Part shown: positions 8,326-15,855 of the stretch, piece by piece | Position numbering within the stretch: position 1 is the first letter of the stretch | How the letters are laid out: each line of letters starts with the position of its first letter | From: JBDTNQ01 sp039933635 | GTDB lineage: Bacteria; Acidobacteriota; Vicinamibacteria; Vicinamibacterales; SCN-69-37 | Length of the DNA stretch: 64,000 nucleotides | Reading direction: 5' to 3' | Assembly: GCA_039933635.1 (NCBI GenBank) | Contig: JBDTNQ010000006.1 | Span: 1-64,000, forward strand | Program-made: the position numbers and the translations under genes | Notes under the pieces: model-generated | Databases searched by the model: none | The model's input: the letters and a program-made list of their open reading frames with translations, nothing else | Told to the model about the DNA's origin: nothing

Positions 8326-8793
8326 ATGAGCAGGATGTATTCGGTGGTGTTCGCGAGCGTGGCCATCACGGCCCAGCAGGATCTCTTCGAGATCGTGGCG
8401 GCGTCGGGAAAGCCGTGCGTCATTCATTCGATCGAGATCGAGCAGTCCACAGAGGTGGGCGACGCCCAGGAAGAGGGGCTCAGCCTCCTGTGGAAAGACG
8501 GGTCGACAACGTCTGGCAGCGGCGGCAGTGCGCCAACGCCGGCGCCGCAGACCCTTGGAGACGCGGCTGCGGGGTTCGCCTCAGAAGTCAACAACACCAC
8601 CAAGGCCACGGCCGGCACGATCTTGACCAAGCGCGCGTGGAACTGGAATGTCCGCATGCCATTCCTGAAGGTCTTCACACCCGAGACGCGGCCGGTCATC
8701 GCCGGTGGCGCCCGAGCCACGCTGGAGCTGGCGACCACTCCGGCGGACTCCATCACGGTGAGCGGCACGATCATGGTCGAGGAGCTGGGGTAG
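8326..8793 (+). CDS. Small phage structural-type protein
   Basis: 155 residues. The N-terminus (MYSVVFASVAITAQQDLFEI) followed by IHSIEIEQS and a late ETRPVIAGGARATLEL is typical of small beta-rich proteins often encoded beside phage tail fibre genes; I recognise the type, not a named family. A Ser/Gly/Pro-rich stretch near residues 62-75 is probably a loop. Starts 3 nt after the previous stop. Likely virion-associated. Confidence 0.55.
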   Translation: MSRMYSVVFASVAITAQQDLFEIVAASGKPCVIHSIEIEQSTEVGDAQEEGLSLLWKDGSTTSGSGGSAPTPAPQTLGDAAAGFASEVNNTTKATAGTILTKRAWNWNVRMPFLKVFTPETRPVIAGGARATLELATTPADSITVSGTIMVEELG

Positions 8794-8825
8794 GGCGCGA
8801 TCCTGCGCAGCGGAGAGATAGATAC

Positions 8826-8842
8826 GGCGGGTTCGGCCCGCC
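8826..8842 (+). promoter_or_regulatory. Short GC hairpin ahead of the gene at 8861
   Basis: A 6-bp perfect stem (GGCGGG with CCCGCC) around TTCGG ends 4 nt before the GAGGGAG ribosome site of the next gene. No T-run follows, so it is more likely a translation-tuning or RNA-processing hairpin than a terminator. It lies in the 67-nt gap after 8793, the widest gap so far in the operon. Confidence 0.35.
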
Positions 8843-8860
8843 TCATGAGGGAGCGACACG

Positions 8861-9265
8861 ATGGCAAACGCGCTGTACAACACGTTCAAGGAAGGGCTGC
8901 TCGACAAGCTCTTCGATCTCAATTCCGACACGATCAAGGCGTCCTTGATCGATTCCGCGGACTACACGTTTTCCGCGGCCCACGACGAGTACTCGGGCGG
9001 CTCGCGCGACGTGGCGCTGGTTGCGATCGTGGCGGAATCGGCCGCACTCGGGTCACCGACGATCACCAACGGCGTCTTCGACAGCGCCGACTTCGCCTGG
9101 TCGACCGTCAGCGGCGATCAGTCCGAGGCGATCATTCTCTGGGATGACACGATCACCAACGACCGCCTGATCGCGTTCTACGACACCGGCATCACGGGCA
9201 TGCCCGTGACACCGTCGGGCGGCAACATCAACGTCACGGTCGGCACGAACTGGTTTTCGCTCTAG
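8861..9265 (+). CDS. Phage structural protein, decoration-like
   Basis: 134 residues with a good GAGGGAG ribosome site. The opening MANALYNTFKEGLLDKL, then IKASLIDSADYTFS and a late LIAFYDTGITGMPVTPSGG, matches a common phage protein type found near tail or cement genes, starting with a short helix and then beta strands. It is soluble, with no signal peptide or Cys. The role is probably a capsid decoration or tail-associated protein, inferred by resemblance and position. Confidence 0.6.
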   Translation: MANALYNTFKEGLLDKLFDLNSDTIKASLIDSADYTFSAAHDEYSGGSRDVALVAIVAESAALGSPTITNGVFDSADFAWSTVSGDQSEAIILWDDTITNDRLIAFYDTGITGMPVTPSGGNINVTVGTNWFSL

Positions 9266-9294
9266 CGCTCGTGCGCGGAGCAGGGAGGTTGACG

Positions 9295-9531
9295 ATGATT
9301 GCGGAACAGGAAACGTGCGTGGGCTGCGGGGCGCCCACCAATGGCTACGAGTACGTGGGTGTCGGCGAAGGGCCAGACGCGCCGGCGAATCAACACGGCT
9401 TCAAGGCGGAGGCCTTTCCCGTGTGCAAGGCCTGCCATACGGAGCCGAAGCGCCCGATGAAGCTGCACTACTTCCACCGATCGCAGGTGGGGAAGGCGCT
9501 GCAGCGCGCCGGATCGCCGACGCTTGGGTGA
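9295..9531 (+). CDS. Small zinc-ribbon-like prophage protein
   Basis: 78 residues; the ATG at 9295 follows AGGGAGG with a normal gap, so I prefer it to an earlier in-frame start. Four cysteines are arranged as CVGC and CKAC about 45 residues apart, a typical Zn-binding pair. The rest is charged (EPKRPMKLHYFHRS). It may bind nucleic acid or a protein partner. Its last codons overlap a possible TTG start of the next gene. Confidence 0.5.
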   Translation: MIAEQETCVGCGAPTNGYEYVGVGEGPDAPANQHGFKAEAFPVCKACHTEPKRPMKLHYFHRSQVGKALQRAGSPTLG

Positions 9532-9964
9532 CCAGGTGACCGTCGCCCGGCCCTGGGGTGGGATGAACCCCAACAGTACGCACCAGCGGTGGAGCGCCTG
9601 GACCTTCGTGGTTCAGGCGCGCGCCGACAAGCGACCCGCCCGCCTCGAGGTCGTGGACAACGCCCGCCGATTCTTTCGGGCGGGGTTCAAGTCCACGGTC
9701 GGGCGCCTGCAGGTCGAGGTGACCGGCAGTCGCTACGTGATCGCCGTCCAGATCGAAGGCCCGCCCTGTCACGATCCAGCCTACCGGCTGCACGTCGCCG
9801 GCGAGGTGCGCGAGCGCTTCGTGCGTCCGGGCTTTGGGCCAGGCGCGCGCCTGGTGCAGATGGACGTGCGGCTCCTAGCCGGGACCGCTGAAGACGGACA
9901 ACCGGCCGCCCAACTGCTCGTGCTGCCTTCGATCTACTTCGACGAACCGGTGGTCACGCCCTAG
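9524..9964 (+). CDS. Hypothetical prophage protein
   Basis: 146 residues if started at TTG 9524; a GTG at 9536 is an equal candidate and would remove the overlap. The sequence alternates short strands (RYVIAVQIEG, ARLVQMDVRLLAG) and is soluble; I see no known motif. It lies between the zinc-ribbon protein and the repeat protein and ends 2 nt before the next start. Probably a virion-associated beta protein. Confidence 0.5.
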   Translation: MGDQVTVARPWGGMNPNSTHQRWSAWTFVVQARADKRPARLEVVDNARRFFRAGFKSTVGRLQVEVTGSRYVIAVQIEGPPCHDPAYRLHVAGEVRERFVRPGFGPGARLVQMDVRLLAGTAEDGQPAAQLLVLPSIYFDEPVVTP

Positions 9965-9966
9965 CC

Positions 9967-11280
9967 ATGCCGTCTGTCTTCCGCCGTCCGTTCGATTACG
10001 CGCTCCGGCAGAGCACGAGGCTCGTTGCGATCTTCGGTCCGGCTGGACCCACGACGCTGGTGCTCACGGCGATCGCGTCGACGGCGGTCCTGACGGCGCC
10101 GACGCTCAGCTTCGGTGTCACCACTCCGAGTCTCAACAGCACAGCCGCACTGACGGCGCCGTCCCTCGCGCCGGTCGTCACGCTCCCGGCCGTCGGCGCG
10201 ACCAGCGCGCTCGCGGCGCCCAGTGTCGGCGGGACCGCGACGCTTCCGTCGATCGGCTCGACGACGGCGCTCACGCCGCCGGTTCTCGGGCTCTCGGCGA
10301 CGGTGCCAGCCCTCGCATCGACCGCGACCATCACGGCGCCGTCCGTCGGCGTGACCGTGACGGGTGCGTCGATCGGCACAGGTAGCGCTCTGGTCGCACC
10401 GACCGTGTCCGCCGACGGCGTGCTCGTCCTGCCGGCGATCGCGAGTGGCTCCAGCCTGTCCACGCCCGCGGTCGGCCAGCAACTCGCGCTGACGGCCGGC
10501 CTGAGCTCGAGCGTTGCGCTCACGGCGCCAAGCGTGGCCCTCGGAGTCGTGTCTCCAGCGATCGCGAGTACCGCGGCGCTGGTCGCTCCCGTGGTCGGCC
10601 AGACCGTGACGGCGCCGAGTCTGGCCAGTGGCGCGCAACTGACGGCGCCGCTCCTGGGCGGCGGCGTCCTGATTCCTGCGATTGCCTCGGCGGCTTCGCT
10701 CACGGCGCCGACGGTCGGGCTGACAATCACGCTGCCGTCGATTGCGGCGACGAGCGGTATCGTCGCGCCGGCGCTCGGCGTGTTGGTGTCACCGGTAGCG
10801 ATCGCGTCGGGCGCGACGCTCGTGCCGCCGACGATTCAGATGGTCGTCACGGTGCCAGCCATCGCCAGCACGGCGGCGTCCACGTCGCCGTCGGTCGCGC
10901 CTCGGGTGCAGATGGGCGCCGGCATTTCCGCGTCCTCGACGACCTCGCCACCGGCGGCGGTACTTGTTCTGACCATCCCGTCACTGACGTCGACGGTCAG
11001 CTTGGTGGCGCCGGCGACGGGTCAGACGGTGGTCATATCGGCGATCGCCAGCGGAGCCGTCCTGCGTCCGATGACGGTGTTCGACGCATCCGTCGTCCTG
11101 CCGCCCTCGCCAGTCCTGAGGCTCGTGTCGCCCGTCAGCCGTCTTGTGATGCTCAGAACGAAGGCGACCACGGCCGTCGAGCTCGCCAGCCTGTCCGAAG
11201 CCTCATCCACGGAGATCCGCGTGCATTCGCTCGTCAGCCGGGACGTGCGCCTGACCTCAAGACGTACGGAAGAAGAGTAG
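9967..11280 (+). CDS. Fibre-like protein with sixteen 20-residue repeats
   Basis: 437 residues. From residue 40 to about 363 the protein is built of sixteen consecutive units of 20-22 residues with consensus like (A/S)xLTAPxVxxxVTxPxIAS(T/G). Units are rich in Ala, Thr, Ser, Val and Pro and nearly free of charged residues. The strict period and small side chains suggest a beta-solenoid or an elongated fibre. A charged C-terminal tail (RLTSRRTEEE) closes it. It is placed just before a BppU-like gene, so a tail-fibre shaft is the best guess. No signal peptide is seen. Confidence 0.65.
   Translation: MPSVFRRPFDYALRQSTRLVAIFGPAGPTTLVLTAIASTAVLTAPTLSFGVTTPSLNSTAALTAPSLAPVVTLPAVGATSALAAPSVGGTATLPSIGSTTALTPPVLGLSATVPALASTATITAPSVGVTVTGASIGTGSALVAPTVSADGVLVLPAIASGSSLSTPAVGQQLALTAGLSSSVALTAPSVALGVVSPAIASTAALVAPVVGQTVTAPSLASGAQLTAPLLGGGVLIPAIASAASLTAPTVGLTITLPSIAATSGIVAPALGVLVSPVAIASGATLVPPTIQMVVTVPAIASTAASTSPSVAPRVQMGAGISASSTTSPPAAVLVLTIPSLTSTVSLVAPATGQTVVISAIASGAVLRPMTVFDASVVLPPSPVLRLVSPVSRLVMLRTKATTAVELASLSEASSTEIRVHSLVSRDVRLTSRRTEEE
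10084..11055 (+). repeat. Sixteen tandem 60-66 bp coding repeats
   Basis: In-frame units beginning at codons such as GCG-GTC-CTG-ACG-GCG-CCG recur every 60 nt, with three units of 63-66 nt. They encode the 20-residue repeat above. Units have diverged in DNA while the protein pattern is kept, which indicates old duplication under selection, not recent slippage. Confidence 0.75.
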
Positions 11281-11293
11281 GAGCGCAGCAACG

Positions 11294-11614
11294 ATGGCAA
11301 GAGACATTCTGCACGTCGGCGACGTCGGAATCCCGATCCTGGTGCAGGTCATTGACCGAGTGACGAAGCAGCCGGTCGACCTGACGGACTTCGTGAGCGG
11401 CTTCGTCCGACTGAAGAAACCAGGAACAGCGCCCACCAACAAGGCCGCCGTCCTGCACGACGGACCCAACGGGTGGATCAAATACATCACCGTCGGCGGA
11501 GACATCGACACCCCTGGCCCGTGGAAGGCGCAGGCGTATCAGGTCACGACCACGGGGGACGGTCCGTGGTCGGGCGACGAGGACGAGTTCCTCGTGCGGG
11601 CGAACCTGAGCTGA
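11294..11614 (+). CDS. BppU-like N-terminal domain protein
   Basis: 106 residues. The sequence LHVGDVGIPILVQVIDRVTK, then VDLTDFVSGFVRLKKPG and a late AQAYQVTTTGDGPW, fits the Ig-like N-terminal domain of the lactococcal phage baseplate upper protein family, which anchors receptor-binding proteins or sits in tail fibres. Here the domain stands alone. Starts 13 nt after the repeat protein. It supports the reading that this stretch is the tail/host-recognition end of the phage. Confidence 0.65.
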   Translation: MARDILHVGDVGIPILVQVIDRVTKQPVDLTDFVSGFVRLKKPGTAPTNKAAVLHDGPNGWIKYITVGGDIDTPGPWKAQAYQVTTTGDGPWSGDEDEFLVRANLS

Positions 11615-11686
11615 TCTCCGGCGCCGCTCTCGCACAGCATGCGGGTGTCGGGTCCAGGGTGGAGCATCGAAGAAATCGTCGCCCTC

Positions 11687-11719
11687 ATGGACCGGCCGCG
11701 TTAGAATCGGCCGGTCCAT
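11687..11719 (+). promoter_or_regulatory. Perfect inverted repeat with -10-like box at methyltransferase start
   Basis: Arms of 12 bp (11687-11698 and 11708-11719) are perfectly complementary around the 9-nt spacer CGTTAGAAT. The right arm ends on the base before the ATG of the methyltransferase gene. TAGAAT in the spacer (11702-11707) resembles a -10 box, which would give an almost leaderless transcript. A protein bound here would block transcription; as RNA the hairpin would cover the start. No clear -35 box is seen. Confidence 0.55.
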
Positions 11720-13201
11720 ATGGCAAGAGCCCGGCCTTCAGCCCTCGTCGATACGCGCGTTATCTACTGCGGCGACAATATCGAACAACTCAGCCGTCTG
11801 CCAGATGCGTGTGTCGATCTGATCTACATCGATCCGCCGTTCAACTCGAACCGGAATTACGAAGTGTTCTGGGGCGAGACGAAGGAAAAACGGTCGTTCG
11901 AGGACCGGCACGAATCCAGCCAGATGTATATCGAGTTCATGCGCCCGCGCTGCGTAGAACTGGCCCGCGTGCTGAAGAAGACCGGGAGCTTCTACTACCA
12001 CTGCGACTGGCACGCCTCCCATTACGTCCGCGTCATGCTCGACCAGATTTTCGGGGAGAACAATTTCCAATCTGAGATCATCTGGCATCGAACGATGGCG
12101 AAGGGCCTGTCGTTCACCGGCTTCCCGAACAACCACGATACGATTTTACTTTACGGTGGTGGCGGAGAACTGACGTTCAATCGACCATACGATCCGTACG
12201 ACCCTGACAACCTGGACGAAAAGACGTCCGAGAAATACTCTCTCAAAGATCCTGACGGCCGACGCTATCAACTCACCAGCTTGCTCAATCCGAGCAATGA
12301 CCGTCCAAACCTGACCTACGAGTTTTTGGGCGTGAAGCGCGTGTGGCGCTGGACGAAGCAGCGGATGCAAGAGGCCTACGAGACGGGCTTTGTCGTCCAG
12401 CCAAGTCCTGGCGCTGTCCCTCGATTCAAGCGATATCTTGACGAACAGGAAGGACGGCCGATTGATACCGTGTGGACGGACATCCCGCCGATCAACTCTC
12501 AGGCGCAGGAACGGCTCGGCTACCCGACACAGAAGCCGCTCGCGCTTCTCGACAGAATTATCAGGGCGAGCAGCAACGAGCATGACGTAGTGCTGGACGC
12601 CTTCTGCGGCTGTGGCACGGCCCTCGTGGCAGCCCAGAAGCTCAATCGGCAGTGGATCGGCATCGACATCAGTCCCACGGCCTGCCGCGTTATGGCGAAG
12701 CGCCTAAAGGATGTGTGTGGCCTCAAGGAAGGCCAACAGGCATGGCTTGATGGAAGGGGCTTCATTGTCGAAGACCTGCCCTGGACTGAGGATCGGCTCA
12801 GGAAGCTGCCACCGTTCGAGTTTGAGAACTGGGCGGTTGTCGCGCTAGGTGGCACTCCGAACAAGGCCCAAGTGGGCGACATGGGTATCGACGGCAAGAT
12901 CTACCCGGTATCAGCCGCGCCAGAGAAGAAGGGTAAGGCGACCGGGCATCTCGATTTTATGGACGACTGGTACCCCGTCCAGGTGAAGCAGAAGGACAAG
13001 GCCGGACGACCGGACATCGACGCCTTTGAGGCCATGATGACGCGGACAGATCGGAAGGTTGGCTTCTTCGTGTCGTTTGACTACACCCGCGACGCCGAAG
13101 TGGAGGCCCGAGCCTTTCAGCGGAAGTGCGGGCGCGAAATCAGGTTGTTGACCGTTCGGGAAATACTGGAAGACGAGAATCTGAAACCGGGGCGGCGCTA
13201 A
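11720..13201 (+). CDS. Beta-class DNA methyltransferase fused to Mrr-like nuclease domain
   Basis: 493 residues. The catalytic motif DPPF (residues 38-41, in YIDPPFNSNRNY) comes before the S-adenosylmethionine motif FCGCGT (295-300), the order of beta-class N6-adenine or N4-cytosine methyltransferases. After about residue 380 a second domain follows: GDMGIDG, then PVQVKQKDKAGRPDID, then VGFFVSFDY. This has the D...QxK shape of the Mrr-type PD-(D/E)xK nuclease. One chain may thus both methylate and cut, or the nuclease part may only recognise DNA. It is the last prophage gene, 145 nt before the attachment site, and has its own operator-like repeat, consistent with independent expression in the lysogen. 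Codons look less GC-biased than neighbours. Confidence 0.85.
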   Translation: MARARPSALVDTRVIYCGDNIEQLSRLPDACVDLIYIDPPFNSNRNYEVFWGETKEKRSFEDRHESSQMYIEFMRPRCVELARVLKKTGSFYYHCDWHASHYVRVMLDQIFGENNFQSEIIWHRTMAKGLSFTGFPNNHDTILLYGGGGELTFNRPYDPYDPDNLDEKTSEKYSLKDPDGRRYQLTSLLNPSNDRPNLTYEFLGVKRVWRWTKQRMQEAYETGFVVQPSPGAVPRFKRYLDEQEGRPIDTVWTDIPPINSQAQERLGYPTQKPLALLDRIIRASSNEHDVVLDAFCGCGTALVAAQKLNRQWIGIDISPTACRVMAKRLKDVCGLKEGQQAWLDGRGFIVEDLPWTEDRLRKLPPFEFENWAVVALGGTPNKAQVGDMGIDGKIYPVSAAPEKKGKATGHLDFMDDWYPVQVKQKDKAGRPDIDAFEAMMTRTDRKVGFFVSFDYTRDAEVEARAFQRKCGREIRLLTVREILEDENLKPGRR

Positions 13202-13309
13202 TCCGATTTCTTGGATTCGCCTATTTCAAACTGAGACACTACCCGCCACGCCAGAGCGCCATACGGCCTTTGACGCGCGGATGTTGACCCATAAAATGGG
13301 CCCACGTAT

Positions 13310-13321
13310 GCAAAGCTTTGC
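13310..13321. repeat. 12-bp palindrome near attachment site
   Basis: GCAAAGCTTTGC is a perfect palindrome 24 nt upstream of the tRNA fragment. It could be an arm or accessory site for the recombinase, or chance. No second copy was noticed nearby. Confidence 0.35.
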
Positions 13322-13345
13322 AACCAGAGCCTTTGCTGGTCAGCC

Positions 13346-13396
13346 ATCGGCCTTCTAAGCCGAGGGTCGCAGGTTCGAGACCTGCCAGGCGCGCCA
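13346..13396 (+). other. attR-like site: 3' part of a tRNA-Arg(TCT) gene
   Basis: The sequence contains an anticodon stem-loop (TCGGC, loop CTTCTAA with anticodon TCT at 13354-13356, GCCGA), a variable region, a T arm (GCAGG TTCGAGA CCTGC), the 3' acceptor strand CAGGCGC, a discriminator base and encoded CCA. The 5' half is absent: no acceptor partner near GCGCCTG and no D arm lie at the required distance upstream. Integration into a tRNA 3' end leaves such a fragment at the far junction while the full tRNA is rebuilt at the other end. Orientation agrees with a prophage lying to the left. Confidence 0.75.
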
Positions 13397-13553
13397 AATC
13401 GCCTCGGTTCCCGCCTCACGTCGTTGTTGCGGGAGTCGCGGCGATTTGCGTCTCGTGTGCGGGTCTCGAAGCTGCGACCCGAGGAGCACCGGCCGAGGGT
13501 CGCCCGCTCGTCGACTCGCGGCGGGGGTGGGGCCCCGCCGAACTTCTTGAAGA

Positions 13554-13584
13554 GATCGAGACCCGCGAGGCGCGCCATTTCGCT
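13554..13584 (+). repeat. Degenerate second copy of the tRNA-tail sequence
   Basis: The core TCGAGACC.GC.AGGCGCGCC of the tRNA fragment (13374-13396) recurs here with few changes, about 180 nt downstream, continuing into a similar TCGC run. It may be an older attachment-site scar. No T-arm partner or acceptor stem can be formed, so it is not a tRNA. Confidence 0.4.
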
Positions 13585-13685
13585 TCGCGGAATGCCCGCG
13601 CCCGGCATGCCTGCGGGGTCGGCTCACGCAGACCGAGACCGGCCAGCGGGCTCACAGGCTGCGGGCTGCCCGATATAGGCGACGG

Positions 13686-14486
13686 CTACCAACTCAAGGC
13701 TGAACGCGTGGCGAGGATCGTTTGTCGCTCTCGGGACGAGGCGTCCTTGCCCCCCGCGACAGACGGGGCCCGCGGCGCGAGCGGAAACCGGCGGAACAGT
13801 TTCTCCGCCAGCGGGGCAAACTCAGCGCGCTCGATTTCGCAGGCGGATCGCATGGCGACCTGGTCCTCCTCGATCAGATAGTACTGTCGCCAAGCCGATC
13901 CGGCGTTCGGAACCTGCCGGTCGTACTCGGCGATCTTCGCCTGCCTCTCGGCAATACTTCTGACGATCCACTGCAGGTGCAGGAAGTAACTGTCCGCCGG
14001 GCACACCGCGCCGTCTCGGACCGCAATGCCCGGGCTATGAATGTCGGTCGTGAACGAAACGTGTCGGCGATTGTACAAACGCCACTGATCGTGCGGAGGA
14101 TTCTCGTGTGCCCTCAGGGCCGACAGCCGCTGTTGGTCATTCAGCACGCAGTGCCGGAGCCGGAACGCGTGCGCCCTTTCCGGTGGTCCCAGCGTGAGCG
14201 CGCGCGCGCGCAGGAGTAGGTCGACCGACGGCACTTCGTCATCATCAAAGCGCAGGATCCAGTCGGTGTCGCAGCGCCACGAGATCGCCTCGATGATACC
14301 TTCGACCCGTCCGAGCGGATTGGCCACGAGTTCCGTCCTGAACCCGGAACGCCGGCATACATCGTAGGTGTCATCCGCCGACGCCTCGTCGACGAAGATG
14401 ACGGGTTGTGCGCCCACCTGCCGATAGAACTCGAGAATGAGATCGATGTGTCCCGACGAGTTCTTCGTCGGGATGACGATGGTCAT
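13686..14486 (-). CDS. Family 2 glycosyltransferase
   Basis: 266 residues. The N-terminus MTIVIPTKNSSGHIDLIL is the nucleotide-sugar binding start of GT-A, family 2 enzymes; a DEAS.DDTYDV stretch and an acidic RFDDDE (DxD-like, metal binding) follow. No transmembrane helix is evident, so it is a cytoplasmic enzyme adding a sugar to a glycan or lipid. The start at 14486 overlaps the stop of the upstream dehydrogenase by 4 nt (ATGA); an earlier in-frame start would overlap that gene more and add an Arg-rich leader. Forms an operon with the nucleotide-sugar dehydrogenase. Confidence 0.8.
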   Translation of the reverse strand: MTIVIPTKNSSGHIDLILEFYRQVGAQPVIFVDEASADDTYDVCRRSGFRTELVANPLGRVEGIIEAISWRCDTDWILRFDDDEVPSVDLLLRARALTLGPPERAHAFRLRHCVLNDQQRLSALRAHENPPHDQWRLYNRRHVSFTTDIHSPGIAVRDGAVCPADSYFLHLQWIVRSIAERQAKIAEYDRQVPNAGSAWRQYYLIEEDQVAMRSACEIERAEFAPLAEKLFRRFPLAPRAPSVAGGKDASSRERQTILATRSALSW

Positions 14487-15844
14487 GCCTGGGTGATCGC
14501 CTGCCCGAGCCCGATGACAGTCAGGTGCGGATTGCTCACGGCCGGGCCGAGGCTCCGCCAGCAATCGACCACCGTCTTGGCCTCGGCTCCCCGATAGGCG
14601 TGAATCGCAGCGATGTACGAGGATTCGGCATGCATGAGGACCACGACAGGAGCCGCGCCGACACAGGCGGTCACGTCCTCGGCGGGCTCGAAGCGCCCGT
14701 CGAGCGCCGCGGCCCCGCCCAGCGCCCGCGTATCATACGCGATGATCCGGACCCCGTCTGCGTGGAGGGCCTCGATCAGGGCCATCGACGGAGAGCCGAG
14801 GACGTGCGGCGTCGATGGCTTGTACGCCAGTCCGAGGAGCGCCACGGCTCGGGCGCCCGCCCGTGCCATCGCCCCGCGCACGGTCGACAGGAGCAGGTCG
14901 TGCTGCGCGCGGTTGACGGCCACGACCGCATCCACGAGCGGGGCCGTGTGGTCATGTTCGGCGGCCCACGCCGCGAGCGCGGCCGTGTCGCGGGGAAAGC
15001 AGGGACCGCCAAAGGCCAGACCCGCCCGCAGGAATCGGGCCCCGATGCGGCCATCCGATCCGAGGGCGGTGGTGATCGCGTCCACGCTGGCGCCGGGGAT
15101 TCCGGCGCACATCTGAGACAGGAAATTCGCGAAGCTGATCTTGATCGTGAGGTAGTTGTTCAGCGCGATCTTCGTGATTTCCGCATCGATCAGTGACATG
15201 TGGTGAATCACCGGCACATTGCGCAGGAGCTTCCGGTGTACGCGCTCCACCGCCAATCCCGCCGCGCGATCGTCCGCACCGATGATGATGAGATCCGGAC
15301 GCTCGAAATCCGCGACGACCGATCCGAGTGCGATCAGTTCCGGGTTGTAGCAGATGGCGACGCCTTTCCCGATAGACCCGTCGAACGCGCGCGCCATCGC
15401 CGGAATCAACACTCCCGTCATCGATCCTGGTGAAACGGTGCTGCCAATGACGATGGTGTAGCGCTCGCGCCGGCTTGCACGGAGCGAGTCGCACAGCCCG
15501 GTGAGCGCACCGGCGAGCGGCGCCGTGTCGAGGCTGCCGTCCAGCCGGCTGGGGGTCGGCAGGAGCAGGAACGCCATGTCGGCGTGCCCGGCCGCGTCCG
15601 CTGAGCTGTGGCTGGCACGCAGTCGTCCTGCACATGTGTGCCTGAGCACTTCGTCCACGCCGGGCTCGTCACTGACGGCGGTGCCCGCATTGATGCGACC
15701 GACGAGTGCGACGTCCGTGTCGAGCCCGAGCACGTCGAAGCCGCTTCTCGCGAGACAGGCGGCAAACCCGAGACCGACCTTTCCAAGGCCAATCACGCAG
15801 ATCGGCTCCCGGTCTTTGACAGATTCGTCGTGCATGCCGGACAT
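14483..15844 (-). CDS. UDP-glucose/GDP-mannose dehydrogenase family protein
   Basis: 453 residues, the usual length. The Rossmann motif CVIGLGKVGLGFAA begins the NAD domain. The catalytic Cys lies in AGLAFGGPCFPRDTAAL, and the C-terminal domain has LGLAYKPSTPHVLGSPS. The enzyme oxidises a nucleotide sugar at C6 (UDP-glucose, UDP-HexNAc or GDP-mannose), giving uronic acids for surface polysaccharide. The substrate cannot be fixed by eye. A second in-frame ATG at 15835 lies in a palindrome shared with the divergent gene's start and may be the real one. Followed directly by the family 2 glycosyltransferase. Confidence 0.85.
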   Translation of the reverse strand: MSGMHDESVKDREPICVIGLGKVGLGFAACLARSGFDVLGLDTDVALVGRINAGTAVSDEPGVDEVLRHTCAGRLRASHSSADAAGHADMAFLLLPTPSRLDGSLDTAPLAGALTGLCDSLRASRRERYTIVIGSTVSPGSMTGVLIPAMARAFDGSIGKGVAICYNPELIALGSVVADFERPDLIIIGADDRAAGLAVERVHRKLLRNVPVIHHMSLIDAEITKIALNNYLTIKISFANFLSQMCAGIPGASVDAITTALGSDGRIGARFLRAGLAFGGPCFPRDTAALAAWAAEHDHTAPLVDAVVAVNRAQHDLLLSTVRGAMARAGARAVALLGLAYKPSTPHVLGSPSMALIEALHADGVRIIAYDTRALGGAAALDGRFEPAEDVTACVGAAPVVVLMHAESSYIAAIHAYRGAEAKTVVDCWRSLGPAVSNPHLTVIGLGQAITQA

Positions 15845-15855
15845 TATCCGGCATG
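15833..15855. promoter_or_regulatory. Palindrome over two divergent start codons
   Basis: Arms CATGCCGGA (15833-15841) and TCCGGCATG (15847-15855) are perfectly complementary around CATTA. Each outer arm carries a start codon: minus-strand ATG at 15835 for the dehydrogenase and plus-strand ATG at 15853 for the fucosyltransferase-like gene. Only 8-17 nt separate the two genes, so each promoter must lie in the other gene or the transcripts are leaderless. Confidence 0.45.

Larger units (their letters stand above)
1..13396 (+). mobile_element. Right-hand part of an integrated prophage
   Basis: Every gene from the window start to 13201 is on the plus strand and tightly packed, often with stop/start overlaps of 1-4 nt. 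Contents are phage-like: lysozyme-like protein, holin-like protein, small structural/tail proteins, a repeat-rich fibre-like protein, a BppU-like domain protein and a DNA methyltransferase. The segment ends in a 3' tRNA-Arg fragment at 13346-13396 that lacks its 5' half, the expected right attachment junction. Beyond it the genes change to ordinary chromosomal functions on both strands. Integrase, terminase, portal and capsid genes are not in view and should lie to the left, so the left boundary is unknown. A phage-derived integrative element is an alternative; I favour a prophage. Confidence 0.82.
13202..13685. other. Non-coding prophage/chromosome junction
   Basis: 484 nt with no credible gene. 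It holds a 12-bp palindrome GCAAAGCTTTGC at 13310-13321, the tRNA-Arg 3' fragment at 13346-13396, and at 13554-13577 a degenerate second copy of the fragment's tail. Minus-strand open frames here contain GRSRTCDPRLRR, a well-known artefact of translating tRNA genes backwards. Confidence 0.6.

Noticed and set aside
10084..11055. CRISPR array
   Set aside because: The period is 60 nt with no constant repeat plus unique spacer; the units are in-frame protein repeats.
13311..13396. A complete tRNA-Arg gene
   Set aside because: Only the 3' half folds. The 5' acceptor strand and the D arm are absent at the needed distance, so it is a fragment.
13355..13655. Minus-strand proteins containing GRSRTCDPRLRR
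   Set aside because: This peptide is the known result of translating a tRNA region on the wrong strand; there is no ribosome site or real protein.
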